The notes beneath the pieces are model-generated. The model worked only from the letters and a program-made list of their open reading frames with translations, did not search any database and had not been told where the DNA came from. Positions 24,173 to 36,350 of a stretch of 64,000 nucleotides of DNA are shown here, piece after piece. The stretch covers positions 1,240,001-1,304,000 of the forward strand of contig NC_044585.1 of assembly GCF_901933205.1 (NCBI RefSeq), written 5' to 3'. The stretch comes from Camarhynchus parvulus (lineage: Eukaryota > Chordata > Aves > Passeriformes > Thraupidae). The stretch's first letter is position 1. Every line of letters starts with the position of its first letter. Position numbers and translations under genes: made by a program.

Positions 24173-26035
24173 GCTTCCAAAAATGCCAGAGGAAGCCCCC
24201 CACTCCCCCCAGTTTTTCATTTTCTTTAGTTTCTAAACTAAAATGCTGAAGATCCAGAGATGTAAAATCCCATCAAGTCCTTCAGCTGCTGCTGAGTTTA
24301 TCACATCAGTGATGTCATATCAGTTATGGAAGGTCTCATCACCTCCACAGCCAGCAGGATAATCCAAGACCTGGGCCAGGCCTGACTCAGGAGCTTGGTG
24401 GTTCATTTTTAAGCAAGAACAAAAAAGGAGTGACCACACACAAGGTTCATTTGACAAATGCTCTTTACTACACAAGAAACAAATGCACTGCAGCGGATGA
24501 GAGCCTCAAGCAGTCATTTTTCTCATTACAGCCTCTGCTTTCAAGTTTGTACTGGTGCTTCAGCCCTTGGGAATTGTGTTAAATGATCAGCATAAAGATC
24601 AGCCACAGCCAACTCGTGTTTATCTTTTCTCACCACCACAGCCAAGGACATAATAGCACAGAGAGTCAGCATTAAAACCCCATTTTTATTCCTATCCCAT
24701 CAATTCCTATCTCATTTACAATATTCAGACTGGTTAAAAAAATCCTGGTTTTCCAGACTACAGACTTAAGGGATGTATTTGCTTCAAGCACAAGACTTAT
24801 CCCATCTTTCAGAGATGGAGGGTGGGCAGAAAAGCTCACTTCCAAGAATTTTTCCATGCTGCAAGCATCTCTCTTTTCTGCAAGTTACTGTCAATGTTAA
24901 TGTTTTCAGTACCCAATAAATTTCCCTCAGAGACAGCACATGAGACATAGTCTGTGACCTCAAACATCACTCTAAAATCATCATGCTCCTGACTTCTTGC
25001 CAGCTTTCAAACAACACTCAATTCTAGCCCAGGATCTCTGTGTGGATGAGATCTTCCTTAGGGATAGACATTAGATGCAGAATCTCCTTCTGGATTAAAT
25101 ATTCCTTGAGGACAGATCTGGATGCAAAGCCCACATTGTTGCATAAATATATATTTTCCTCTATTTTAAGGCATGAGAAGAAAGATAAAACTTCATATTT
25201 AAAAGCTGAGCTGTTGCTTCTCAGCCCTTGACTATGAAATCCTCAGTTCAGCAAGCACTTTGCCACAGGTTTATGTGGAGGCAGCCTCCAGGTGTGTGTC
25301 CAGTGCAGACATGGAGAGAGGTTCCTTCAGTTCCATCTTCTCCCTGAACAGGACACACAGCTGCCTCTGCCCAAGGCAAACACCCAACAGCAGCAACTTC
25401 TGCAGCCTCCTGTGACCACCCACAAGTTTATTCTGTGATAAATCCATGCTCAGCTCCACAATCAGCATATCCTGCTTCTGGGAGCAGCCAGCCCTGGGGC
25501 AGTGGAGGCAGCTGCCTGCTTCCAGGAAATCGCTGCTTGAGAGCAGGAGGAGAGAGAATGAGCTTGACTAGTGCATACAAGGTGCCTCCATGACCTCCAC
25601 TACCCAGGAAAGCATCAGCTGATCCTTGCAGGACACGCTCCTGAGGAGTGTGGAGGTCAGCAATCCTGGGAAGAGCAGGTTTCCTGTAAGAACTGAGGAA
25701 ACAGAGCAAAATGCAAGCAGCCCAGCAAACGCTGTCAGCAGTGTGAGTGCAAGGGCCAGTGTGGCACAGTGCAAGATCTTTCCCATCCCTTACAACACCA
25801 TCCATAAAATAAAAAATGTTGGCAGCTGGCATTCCAGATGCTGGAGATGCCAAGAGCTTTATTTAAAACAGAAATCAAGAGTTAACCACTTACTGGGCCA
25901 TGACTGGGGCTGAGGGTGCTTTTGGATCAAATCCTGCAGGTGCCCAAGTGACCTTGGCCAACAGTTTGGGGACAGGCCTGGCACATCCCAGCTGCTTCAC
26001 TGTGAGACCCAACATCCTCCTGCACAGTCTCAGTG

Positions 26036-26300
26036 CCAGGACACAGGGAATGGCTCCCACTGCCAGAGGGCAGGGCTGGATGGGATATTGGGAATTAGGA
26101 ATTGTTCCCTGTCAGGGTGGGCAGGCCCTGGCACAGGGTGCCCAGAGCAGCTGGGGCTGCCCCTGGATCCCTGGCAGTGCCCAAGGCCAGGCTGGACACT
26201 GGGGCTGGGAGCACCTGGGACAGTGGGAGGTGTCCCTGCCGTGGCTGGGGTGGACAAGATGCTATTTCAACTCCCAATCTAAGCCATTCCATAAATCTCT
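26036..26300 (+). mobile_element. CR1 LINE 3' fragment
   Basis: GGACACAGGGAATGGCTCCC through CTAAGCCATTCCATAAATCT. It forms an inverted pair with the next copy. Confidence 0.88.
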
Positions 26301-26849
26301 AATCCAAGACATGCTCTGGGATCATTCAGGGCTGCACATTTTCTGCTAAAACCCTCCAGATATTGACTGTGGGTTACCAGGAACAGCCAAGAGGGAAGGC
26401 AAAGTCACTGACCTTCACAAGGGACAGCTCTCACACGCAGACAAGGATGAGTTGCAGCTTTCAGCTAATTTCCCAACTGCTCAGACCAGACTCTCTGTGT
26501 TATTTCAGTGCATTGTGTTGCAAGACAAGTTGTGTGGTGCAATAAATGCTCGGAGGTTTTAATGCAGAAACATTTCAGTTGTTTCAGCACAATCTGAGTC
26601 CTGCCCTTCACTCTCACCCCTCTGTGCTGCCCTGGCTGCAGCCAAGCCAGGCCATCCTGCCCCTGCACAGGACACCTTCACACCCCCACAACACCCAGCT
26701 GCCATCCCAGCCCTCTGCTCCACGCAGGAAAGGTTCACATCCACAAAAGCAGCAGCAGCACTTCATCCAAAGTCACTCCTTCCCATCCCAGCAGCCACTC
26801 TGGGAAGCCAAGGGGCTCCTGCTGTACACACAAAGGCAAACAAGCAATC

Positions 26850-27155
26850 CACAGAATCATGGAATGGGTTGGAAGGGACCTTAAAGCCCATCCAGTGCCA
26901 CCCTTGCCATGGACAGGGTCACCTCCCACTGTCCCAGCTTGCTCCAAGCCCCATCCTTGGGCACTGCCAGGGATCCAGGGGCAGCCCCAGCTGCTCTGGG
27001 CACCCTGTGCCAGGGCCTGCCCACCCTCACAAGGAACAATTCCTTTCAATATCCAATCTAAATCTACTCTCTTCCAGCTTTAAGCCATTCCCCCTTGTCC
27101 TGTCACTCCAAGCCCTTGTCTGAACTCACTCTCCAGCTCTTTTGGAGCCTCTTTA
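26850..27155 (-). mobile_element. CR1 LINE 3' fragment
   Basis: Begins CCACAGAATCATGGAATGGG. The tail runs to CTCTTTTGGAGCCTCTTTAG. Confidence 0.9.
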
Positions 27156-28329
27156 GCTGTTGTTTTTTCATGAGAAAAACACCAATTTTACACATTGCTT
27201 GGCCAGACAGCTCCACAACCCCCTCAGCTGCTTAGGTTCCTGGGAAGCAGCAGGATTGTGCCAAGAGATCCCAAAATCCCCCTGCAGCCCAGGCCCTGGT
27301 GCTTCACAGAGGACATTAAAGCCTCCATCCCCGGGAGCTCGTGTCCAGCAGTTCCTGTCACACGGACAGGGCTGGGAATGGTTTATTTTTAGCCCTCAGC
27401 ATCTTTCATTTCCGTAGGAGCTGCATGCAATGCTCCCTTCCAGAGAACACCTCCTCCCCTGCCTCTCCACACTGCAAGCCAGACTGCTGGGACAGAATGC
27501 AGGGCTCTGGCTGCTGAAAAGGACAAAGCCCACCCGAGGAGGGGAGCAGAGGCACCACACACAGGCTGGCTGCTCTGCCAGTGCAGGAAACAGGGAAAAC
27601 AGGAGAAGCAGAGCCATGTGCCATGTGTGCCAGCAGGATCTGTGCAGTGATCCCACTCCCAGTGAGGTGTGAGACAACAAACAAACACCACAAGTGCAGC
27701 CAGCACCACAAGCAATCCAGGGCTTTTCCAGAGCTTTTCATCTTCTCCAGCCAACAGCAGGGAGATGAATGCTGCTCTCCAGTTTTAAACTCCCACGTGG
27801 TGAAGAGCACCTGTTTATACAAATTTTTACACAGATAAAAGGCCAATCTTGGCCTAGAAGCCACTCTCTGCACCCATGAATGACTCCAAGCAGAGGCTCA
27901 TGGCCGGTCTCTCCAGCAGGACCCTCAGCCCTGGGGGCTCACCCTGGCAGGTTCAGCAGCTGGAAGGACTCCACCAAAGGAGCCCAAAGCACACAAGGGA
28001 GACATGGAAAGTGTCCCAAGAGAGAAGGAAGAGGCCAGCTGAGCTGCAGAAGAACAGAGCCCAGTGCTCAGCTGGTTTCCTGAGCAGGACTTCATGCAGC
28101 GGACAAATAAAGCTGTGACCATCCCCCTCCTTTCTTCCCAGGATCCACCAAACTGACTGAAAACTCTTTCTTTACCTTCTCCATCCAATTTTATTTCTTT
28201 AATCATCTGCAGAAAAAAAGCAGGTTTAAACCTTCAACTTTGTATCTATTTTTATGTTATCAGAGATTTTAAAAGATGGTGTAAGAGGGGACAGAAGCCA
28301 GGCCACTGAAGGGAATTCTCCCATAGGAA

Positions 28330-28402
28330 CATACTCCAGGAGCTGGACTCGAATGATCCTTGTGGGTCCCTTCCAAGTCAGGATATTCCATGACTCTGTG
28401 AT
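28330..28402 (+). mobile_element. Short CR1 LINE 3' end, second subfamily
   Basis: GATCCTTGTGGGTCCCTTCC followed by ATTCCATGACTCTGTG. The same subfamily occurs at 60468, 31950 and 53714. Confidence 0.8.
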
Positions 28403-29069
28403 CTGAAGGAGCACAGAGCAGTGAAAAGCAGCACAATGCCCTTTTCCCAAGTGAGGGAGCAGGATCACATCACATCCAGGCTCACTTAAGCTAAGCTGTT
28501 CTGACTCCAACACTTGCACATGGGAGCAGATTCTTTTTATAGAGACCTGGCACAGCGCAAACACTGCTCCTGAGGTCCTGTGAAGGGATGAAGGTGCAGC
28601 AGCAGGATGTGTCCCCACAAACTGCCATCACAGCACTGCACTAATGCCACACAGGCACATCCCACGTGCCTCTGCTGGGTTTACATCAGCAGTTCCACAA
28701 ATAAACCAATTTGTAAATTAAGACTACACCTAATGGTATAATGGTATGTCATATGGAAGAATGGCAATGATATATTTTGAACTTGGAAATTAAAGCTACA
28801 CCTAATGCTAATAGTGGAGTTTGTGTACCTGCCTCGTGGGACAAAGGGCTCACTATTTATTTCCTTTACAAACAGAAAACTCTAATTCCCTCTGTACCCA
28901 CGAGGATGCCTCACTTCAGGGTAATGCCTGACTTAATATTGGTGTTTTAGCTACTTTACAAATTTGTCCTTCCTAAAACTACAGAAACTGTAAACCTTCA
29001 GGGAAACACCTTGGACCAAATTGCCAACATTAACCCCACTACATTATAGCTGAAATCTTTAGGATTGTT

Positions 29070-29445
29070 CAACCTGGAGGAGAGAAGGCTCCAGGGAGAG
29101 CTCAGAGCCCCTTGCAGGGCCTGAAGGGGCTCCAGGAGAGCTGGAGAGGGACTGGGGACAAGGGATGGAGGGACAGGACACAGGGAATGGCTCCCAGTGC
29201 CAGAGGGCAGGGCTGGATGGGATATTGGGAATTAGGAATTGTTCCCTGGCAGGGTGGGCAGGCCCTGGCACAGGGTGCCCAGAGCAGCTGGGGCTGCCCC
29301 TGGATCCCTGGCAGTGCCCAAGGCCAGGCTGGACATTGGGGCTGGGAGCACCTGGGACAGTGGGAGGTGTCCCTGCCATGGCAGGGGTGGGACAGGATGG
29401 GTTTTAAGGTCCTTTCTCACCCAGGCCATTCCATGGTTCTGTGAT
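29070..29445 (+). mobile_element. CR1 LINE 3' fragment
   Basis: AACCTGGAGGAGAGAAGGCT through CATTCCATGGTTCTGTGATT. Confidence 0.92.
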
Positions 29446-30611
29446 TAAAGATTTTGTTCCCCCCCAGCCTGACCCTGTGACAGCCCAGGCCTGGCACCAC
29501 AGCAGCTCCTCACCACGATCCCACTGCTTCCTCCAATGCATCACTGTCTCCCTGCAGCATCCACAGGGATTCCTCAGCAAAGCTCTCAGCCTCCACTGCC
29601 AGCAGAACGTGACTCTCACAACCACTAAGCCTGTTCAGGTGTTGTGCACTTAGAAATCAATTGTACAAATCCTGATGGGATCAATCCCATTCTCACAGCG
29701 TGGGCTCTGTGCTTAAATTAAGCTACAATATTCCAAGAATGGGGAATGTCAGCTATGGGCAGCCAGAGGTTTCATTCTTGCACTGCAAAGGCACCTTAGG
29801 GCTGCAGTTGTGCAGCAGAATTTAATCCAATCCAGTAATTACAGACCTTATCTGTGCTGAGATACAGAGCTGCAGCCTCTCAAGGCACTTACAAGTGACA
29901 ATTCCAGGCTGGATGTCTGCAGCTGTAAGGAGGCCTGTTACAGACCAACAAACATAAATTTCCAGACCTCTACAAGTCAACTTTCAAATTTAAAACTGCA
30001 TTTCCAAGGAGCTTGCATGCATAGGTTTTTCCACTTTGAAGCAGAAATTTTTACTTCTTTCCTGGTGGTGAAAAGGAAGGGGACAGAGAGGGAGAGGCAG
30101 ATGCCTCACCCAGTGCACACTCAGTGTTTACCCACTAAAAAATGCAGGTTCCTGAGAAAACAGTTCCCAGGCAGCACCCAGCTGGGACATCCCAGGGACT
30201 GCACAGGCAAAACAAATAGGAAAATTCCTGTCCATCAGCTCCTAAGCCAATCCCACTCCTAAAAGGATCAGAAACACCACTGGGTCTTTGCCTCCCCAAG
30301 TGTTGCAGCAAAACACTGTACTTATAACGAGCTTTAACAGATAAAAGCCTGATAGAGGAGTAAAGCACAGATAATCTCATAAATTTGGGTTGCTAATCCT
30401 CAGGCTGTCCCAGGGTCAGGCAGCTCCTCCACCAATTCAGAGTGCCAGGAAGTGCAGGATGGTCTGTGAAACAGCCTGAAGGGTTCACACACAGAAATCA
30501 TCAGGGCTCCCCTGGCACTGACAGGACGTGCCACAGACAGGACATGGCTTTTCCTCATCCCCCATCAGCATCCAGAGAGTTGGGGGCAAACTCACAAAAA
30601 GTGTCACAAAT

Positions 30612-30860
30612 AATCATAGAATGGTTCATGAAATGTGTCTGGGAGGCACCTCAGGAGGCCTCAGGTCCAGTGTCCTGCTCTGAGCATCTGCCTCCAGACA
30701 AGGCTGCTCAGGACCCTGCCCATCCACAGCTGGAACAGCCATGAACTCCCTGCACCCCTCCAGATCCCTGTCCCAGTGTTCAGTCCTCATTCCCAAGCCA
30801 GCATGCTTCCATGTGTCCATGCAGGATTCCCCACGTGCTCTCCCAGCCCTGTGCCTCACC
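30612..30860 (-). mobile_element. Possible diverged CR1 LINE fragment
   Basis: Begins TAATCATAGAATGGTTCATG like a CR1 3' end, but the body (GGCACCTCAGGAGGCCTCAG) is unlike the other copies. Confidence 0.45.
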
Positions 30861-31949
30861 CTGCCAGGAGCAGAGCCAGGCTCTGTCCCCTCTCACACCC
30901 TCCACCATGGAGCTGTGGGGTCTCCTCTGCTCCAGCCTCATCCTGGCAGGCCCCAAACCACACTGATGGTCCAGACAGGGCACCTCAGGGCACAGTCCCT
31001 TCCCTCAACACTTCTGCTAACACAGCCAAAGCCATCACTGACCTCTGGTCACTCCTGGTCACCTTTTTGTCCCCAGGGGCTCCTCTGCAAAGCTGCTTCC
31101 AGCAGCAATGCTTCTGCTGAGCAGCACAGGGTTCCCATCACCCTGCAGCTCCAGCCTGCCGTGGTCCCTCTGAACTCCAGACCTGTGACCTCTCTGCTCC
31201 ACTGGGCATCACCCAGAGCCGGGCTGCGAGGGCACTCACCCATTAATAACCACATTACACAGCAAATACTGCAACTAATGAACTGTGATCTTATCACAGC
31301 TACCAAAAACCAATCAAATTATATGTACTCCTAATCAATGCCTGAGAGGATACAGCTAACCAGAGCACCACTACCACCCCAGCTCCCAAAGGGAGCCCTG
31401 CATGTTGTGGACAATTCCAAGTGGGAGCTGACAGTGTATCCCATTACCAAATATAAATTATGCAGTATTAAGATTGTCACCTTTGTACCATCACAAAAGG
31501 ACTTTTAGTTTGAGCACTCTCTTCCTCCTGCTTATAAAAATTCCATCCCAGCAGAGATGCAAAGCCAGGGAGCCTCAAGCAGACACTCCCCAGCACAGAC
31601 CAGAGACCCAGCTGACAAGGAGTGGAAAACTCTGCTGGGATAAAATAAAGCCATAGAGCAGTTCCACCTGACCACACACTATAAACCTGCAATGCCTTCT
31701 GCTCCACAAACCCTGCTGGGAAACACCACAGTGGCAACTTGGGAATAATAAACAGCAGATAAACAGCACCCATCATCAGTCATAGGAACGTGCATGCTTG
31801 GAAACAGAAAAGATGGAAGGTCTCAAGTCTTCTGAGAACAAAGGATGGGGCTGCTGGAGAACACAGCCCTGACACCAGGCACCACCCAAGCATTCCTGGA
31901 TTCCTCCAAAAAGGGCTTCAAACCAAAGGCTGAAACTTAACAAAGAATT

Positions 31950-32185
31950 ACAAAATCATGGAATCTCCTGAGCTGGAAAGGACCCACAAGGATCATCCAG
32001 TCCAACCTCTGGCTCTGCCCAGACACCCCAGACCCCACCCTGTCCATCCCTGGCAGTGCTGTCCAAAGGCTCCTGGAGCTCTGCCAGCCTCAGGGCCGTG
32101 CCCATTCCCTGGGGAGCCTGGGCAGTGCCAGCACCCTCTGGGGGAAGAACCTTGCCCTGAAATCCAACCTAAAATTCCCTTGACA
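31950..32185 (-). mobile_element. CR1 LINE 3' fragment, second subfamily
   Basis: AAAATCATGGAATCTCCTGA then GGACCCACAAGGATCATCC. Parallel to 53714-53915. Confidence 0.85.
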
Positions 32186-35042
32186 CAACTTCATTGACTC
32201 CTCACAAGCTGTGGGCACAGCTGCCACTCCCACCTGCTGCACAGCATCTCCACACCTCAAGGACAAAAATCTGCTTCTTTAATCTTGTGGTCTCCACTCC
32301 TGCATAGTCCTGGAGAGGAGGGGCATGTCTGTGTCCCACTGCCATGAGCACATCCCAGTTATCCATGTCCATGCTCCAGCCAAATCCACCCAAACTCACC
32401 CCATCTTCCGAACTGGGACCGGTGTATTTTTCAAGCGCTTCCAAGAAGAGCCACCACTCCTGACAGTTGCAGAAGACCTGAAAAAAAAAGTTGGTGGAAC
32501 CACCCCTGTGCATTTCACAGGAAAAAAGAAACTTCAAAAATCATGAAGATTTCCAGAGCTAGGGAATTAGTTGCCATGGATATTTGCTGCTGTGACAAAT
32601 ACTCTAATTCTGTGCTGGGGTGAGTGACAGGCACAAAGCACCAAGTCAGCTGGGAACAGCAACACGGCAGGGCTGGAACACAGCACACACAGCCCCACGG
32701 CCCTGGGAGCATCCCTGAGGAAACCAACCATGGACCTCAACAGCACCAGCACCAGGAGGCCACGTGACTCCCCAAAGGAGCTTTGCTCCCATCCAGGCTT
32801 CCCAGCCCTGCTGTCACATCCATGGCTGTGCCATGGGAAGGAGAGTTCACTGCTTGTGAGAGCCCACCCAGCCACAGTGTTTAGGTGTCTGTGCCAAACA
32901 ACCAGCCTGAAGTGAGAAGATCTTACTCACGACAGCAATACACAACCAGCAGGCCCCAAGGAGAACATTTTCCTGCTCTGTTTCTTATGAAGTTCCTAGG
33001 AGAAACCTGTTCTAGCTATTAACAACAGATTAAGAATCACTGCTTTGTGTTAAAGAAGGAAAAGAGAAAGGCACTGACTCCCACTTCACCATATTTACCC
33101 CCACATGCATTGCAGAAGCTGCTTTAAACAGCCACGCGTGCCCAGCCAGTGCTCTCATCCAGAAAGATTTGGAGGATTAAGACTATTTTTAGGGAGTGAA
33201 GCACCTCCCCCTGAGTCACTGCAGGGACATACATCTATCCAGTCGTGATTCAAAGCAGAAATAGCCTTGAAGAGTTAGATAAAAATAAAAAAAAAGCAAG
33301 GAAAGTGGATACTAACACAGCTTGGTGTGAAAGGAAGGGCAGGGAAAACAGAGGTGACAAAGGGTTTGGGCACAGTCAACAGTGCTGACACAGCAGCAGC
33401 TCCATCAGTGTCACAATGTGACCTGTGAGCAGCGAGCAGCAGCATCACCTGGGGACAGCACAGGCAGGTACAAAACAGCCCTGCCAGGAGCCCTGGCTTG
33501 CAGAGGGGGAAGCAAATCCCAAGTGCCTGGAAGGGGACCAAAGAGAAGATTTGCTCCCATTTGTTCTGCTTTCATGGCAGAGCTCCACTGACACGCAGTC
33601 CCACGCTTCCATCTGCGTGTTTAACTGCAGCGTTGATCCGTTCACAGCCCAAGGCTCAGCACCAGCCCTGCACACGCTCACACTCAGGGCTGTGAGTCAG
33701 CACCACTGGCCCAGCACCACGCTCACATCCAGCTCTGCTCTCCTCCAGCCCAGCCCCAGCCGGCAGACACGGCAATGTTGTGTCATTAATTATTAAACAA
33801 GCTTTTTGAGCGAAACCAAACAAAGGCTGATGCAAAGTGTAGAAAGATCCCTGCCACGGTGCTGTAGGAGCTGCTACAACAATTGAACAGTATAATGAGG
33901 ACCTGAAGGGATATTTAACACCTCCAGCTAGCTCAGGTTTGGAAGCACTATCTTATTTAGGGATAAATCTCCAGGATGCTGCCTGCCCTCCTGATAGGAG
34001 GATGGGACAACTCACATTTCAGGGTGACAACCTGAGCTGTTGGCCATCAGCTGAACAGACCTGCAGGGAGCAGAGGGCTCTGATATCACTGATAACACTT
34101 CAGACACCTAAAATTACCAGGCAGAGTTACCCAGCTACAACATTTGATACACAAGCACAAAATACAGAGAAGCTCAGTAGTCTGACCTGCTGCAGCATAA
34201 CTCAATCTACAGTGATAGTGAACATCATGGTCGTTCAGAGGTGAGTTCAGAGCACATTGCACTGATTGGAAACTCCTTTCAGGGGAAAATGAGGCAGGAT
34301 ACAAGGGATACCGCACGGAAAAGCACAGCAGGTTCTTCACAATACTCCTGACAAGAAGGATCAGCTCCTTCCCCAGTGACTCACTGTGGGTACAGAGGAT
34401 GACAGACCGTACAAGCACCAACTTAAACCTGTAATTGGAGCAAGCCAAGTCAGAGCTGAATACATATTTCCCTGGAAAAAGACAAGCAGGGGAGCTGCGG
34501 GAAGAGGCAGGTGATGCCAGTCACCTCTGCAGGCAAAGGACAGCAGTCCTGCTCCTGGAGCAACACGACAGCAGCTAGACCAAGGGCTGGCAAGGGTTTC
34601 CCAGGGCTGAGCACAGCCAGGGATGTCCTGGAGCAGGAGCCAGTCCACACCACCCTCTGCTCCTAAAGGTCAGCACAGCCCCTGCTGTGCCACTCCAGCA
34701 GAGCTGAGGGAGCTCCAGCACTGTGGGGGAGAGATGCAGGGCTGGACAGTGATCCCCCTGCCCTTGCCTGGGACAGCAGAAAGGGGTAACAGGTAAGTTA
34801 CTCAGGTAAGGAACAAGGCAGCTGAGCCCATAAACACGCTCCATACCTGCCAACAGCTCCAGGAGTGAAAACTGCCGTGGGAGCCAAGGTACCTGAGGGA
34901 TCTCCACGTGCCCAACACGGAGACAGCAGCACAGGCTGCTGTACACAAACCCACAGTGCTCTGCCCCCTCACAGTTTAGCTCTGCACAAGACAAACCAGT
35001 TATTTCTTCTACAATTACATCAAATTAAGTATTTGGCCAGTA

Positions 35043-35180
35043 TAGAATCATGGAATGGTTTGGGTGGGAAAGAATCTTAAGGGTTCCACTCCCCTGCCGT
35101 GGGGAGGGACACCATCCACAAGACCAGGCTGCTCCAAGCCCTGTCCAGCTTGGCCTGGAACACCTGCAGGGATGGGACGA
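35043..35180 (-). mobile_element. Short CR1 LINE 3' fragment
   Basis: TAGAATCATGGAATGGTTTG through AGCTTGGCCTGGAACACCTG. Confidence 0.85.
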
Positions 35181-35844
35181 AGGATGACATCCATCCCATC
35201 TAGCCAAATGAAGATTATATGCACAGAAATAAAGGAGAAAGACGGTTCATGGCTCTTATCACAGTTTGCAACCAGCAAACTGAACCAGGCAACAGCTGTA
35301 AATCCCCTCAGCCAGCACTAATTACCAAGCCATGATGGAAACATCCCCAAGGATAAGATCCCTGTCTCACGCCCTCCTGCAGAGTCAGCAGCAGTTGCTG
35401 TTTGGACTGAAGGGAGCCCAACCTCCCCCACAGCACTAACTGGGAGCAGAGCAACCCAGCCTGGAACCAGCAGCCCAAAGAGCATCGTTCCCCCCACCCC
35501 ACAGCACCCCTCAAGTGTCATAAGGACAGGCAGTGTCCCCAGGGAGCTGTGGCAGCACCGTGTCCCCAGGGACAAAGCACAGCAAGGAGCTGCTCCAGAA
35601 TGGGCAAATAACAAGGAACAACAGCAAAGCACCATATGGATCCAGAGAGTGCCATGGGAAAACAAGCTGACTGGGAACACCAATTATTCATCACTGTTTA
35701 AAAACAAGTAGCTCAAAGTCACCAGGAGCTGCAGAGCTGCCCTGGAAACCTGCACGCTCCAGCACCCAAAGAGACACAAACACTCCAGGACCTGTCTGCA
35801 CAGGGACAGGGCGTCACAAAAATCATTCCAGGAGAGCATGTTGC

Positions 35845-36350
35845 CTCATTCTATCAGGTACAAGCTAAATGTAAGGAAAAGTCTTCCCCTCCAAGGGTGG
35901 TCCAACACTGGAAGAGGGGCCTGGAGAGACTCTGCAAGCTCACACCTTGGAGATTTTAGAGGCTGGAGCACAAGTGTGATGAGAGGTGGCTGAGGGAGCT
36001 GGAGGGGCTCAACCTTGTGGCTCTGCACAGCTCCTGACAGGAGGGGACAGCCAGGGGGTCAGGCTCTGCTCCCAGGGAATAGGGACAGGAGGAGAGGGAA
36101 CGGCCTCAGGCTGGGCCAGGGGAGGTTTAGGTTGGTTTGCTATTGGGAAAATTTCTTTATGGAAAGGGTGGTCAGGTGACACAACTGCCCAGGGCAGTGC
36201 TGGAGTCCCCATCCCTGGAGTGACTTAAAAGCCACGTGGATGTGGCACCTGGGGACATGGGTCAGTGGTGGCCTTGGCAGTGCTGGGGGAACACTTGGAT
36301 CAGAGGCTCCCAGAGGTCTCTCTGGGCTCCCTCAAACCTCCACACCTCCA
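35845..36350 (+). mobile_element. CR1 LINE 3' fragment, possibly two joined pieces
   Basis: The first part (CAAGCTAAATGTAAGGAAAA) looks like an older CR1 piece. From 35990 the body matches the copy at 1040 with an internal deletion. It ends near CTCTCTGGGCTCCCTCAAAC without clear terminal repeats. Confidence 0.8.

Noticed and set aside
23339..24220. 293-codon frame on the minus strand (IPSSMLGAW-type repeats) and the 241-codon plus frame
   Set aside because: Produced by the 39-bp minisatellite; no start context, splice sites or non-repetitive part.
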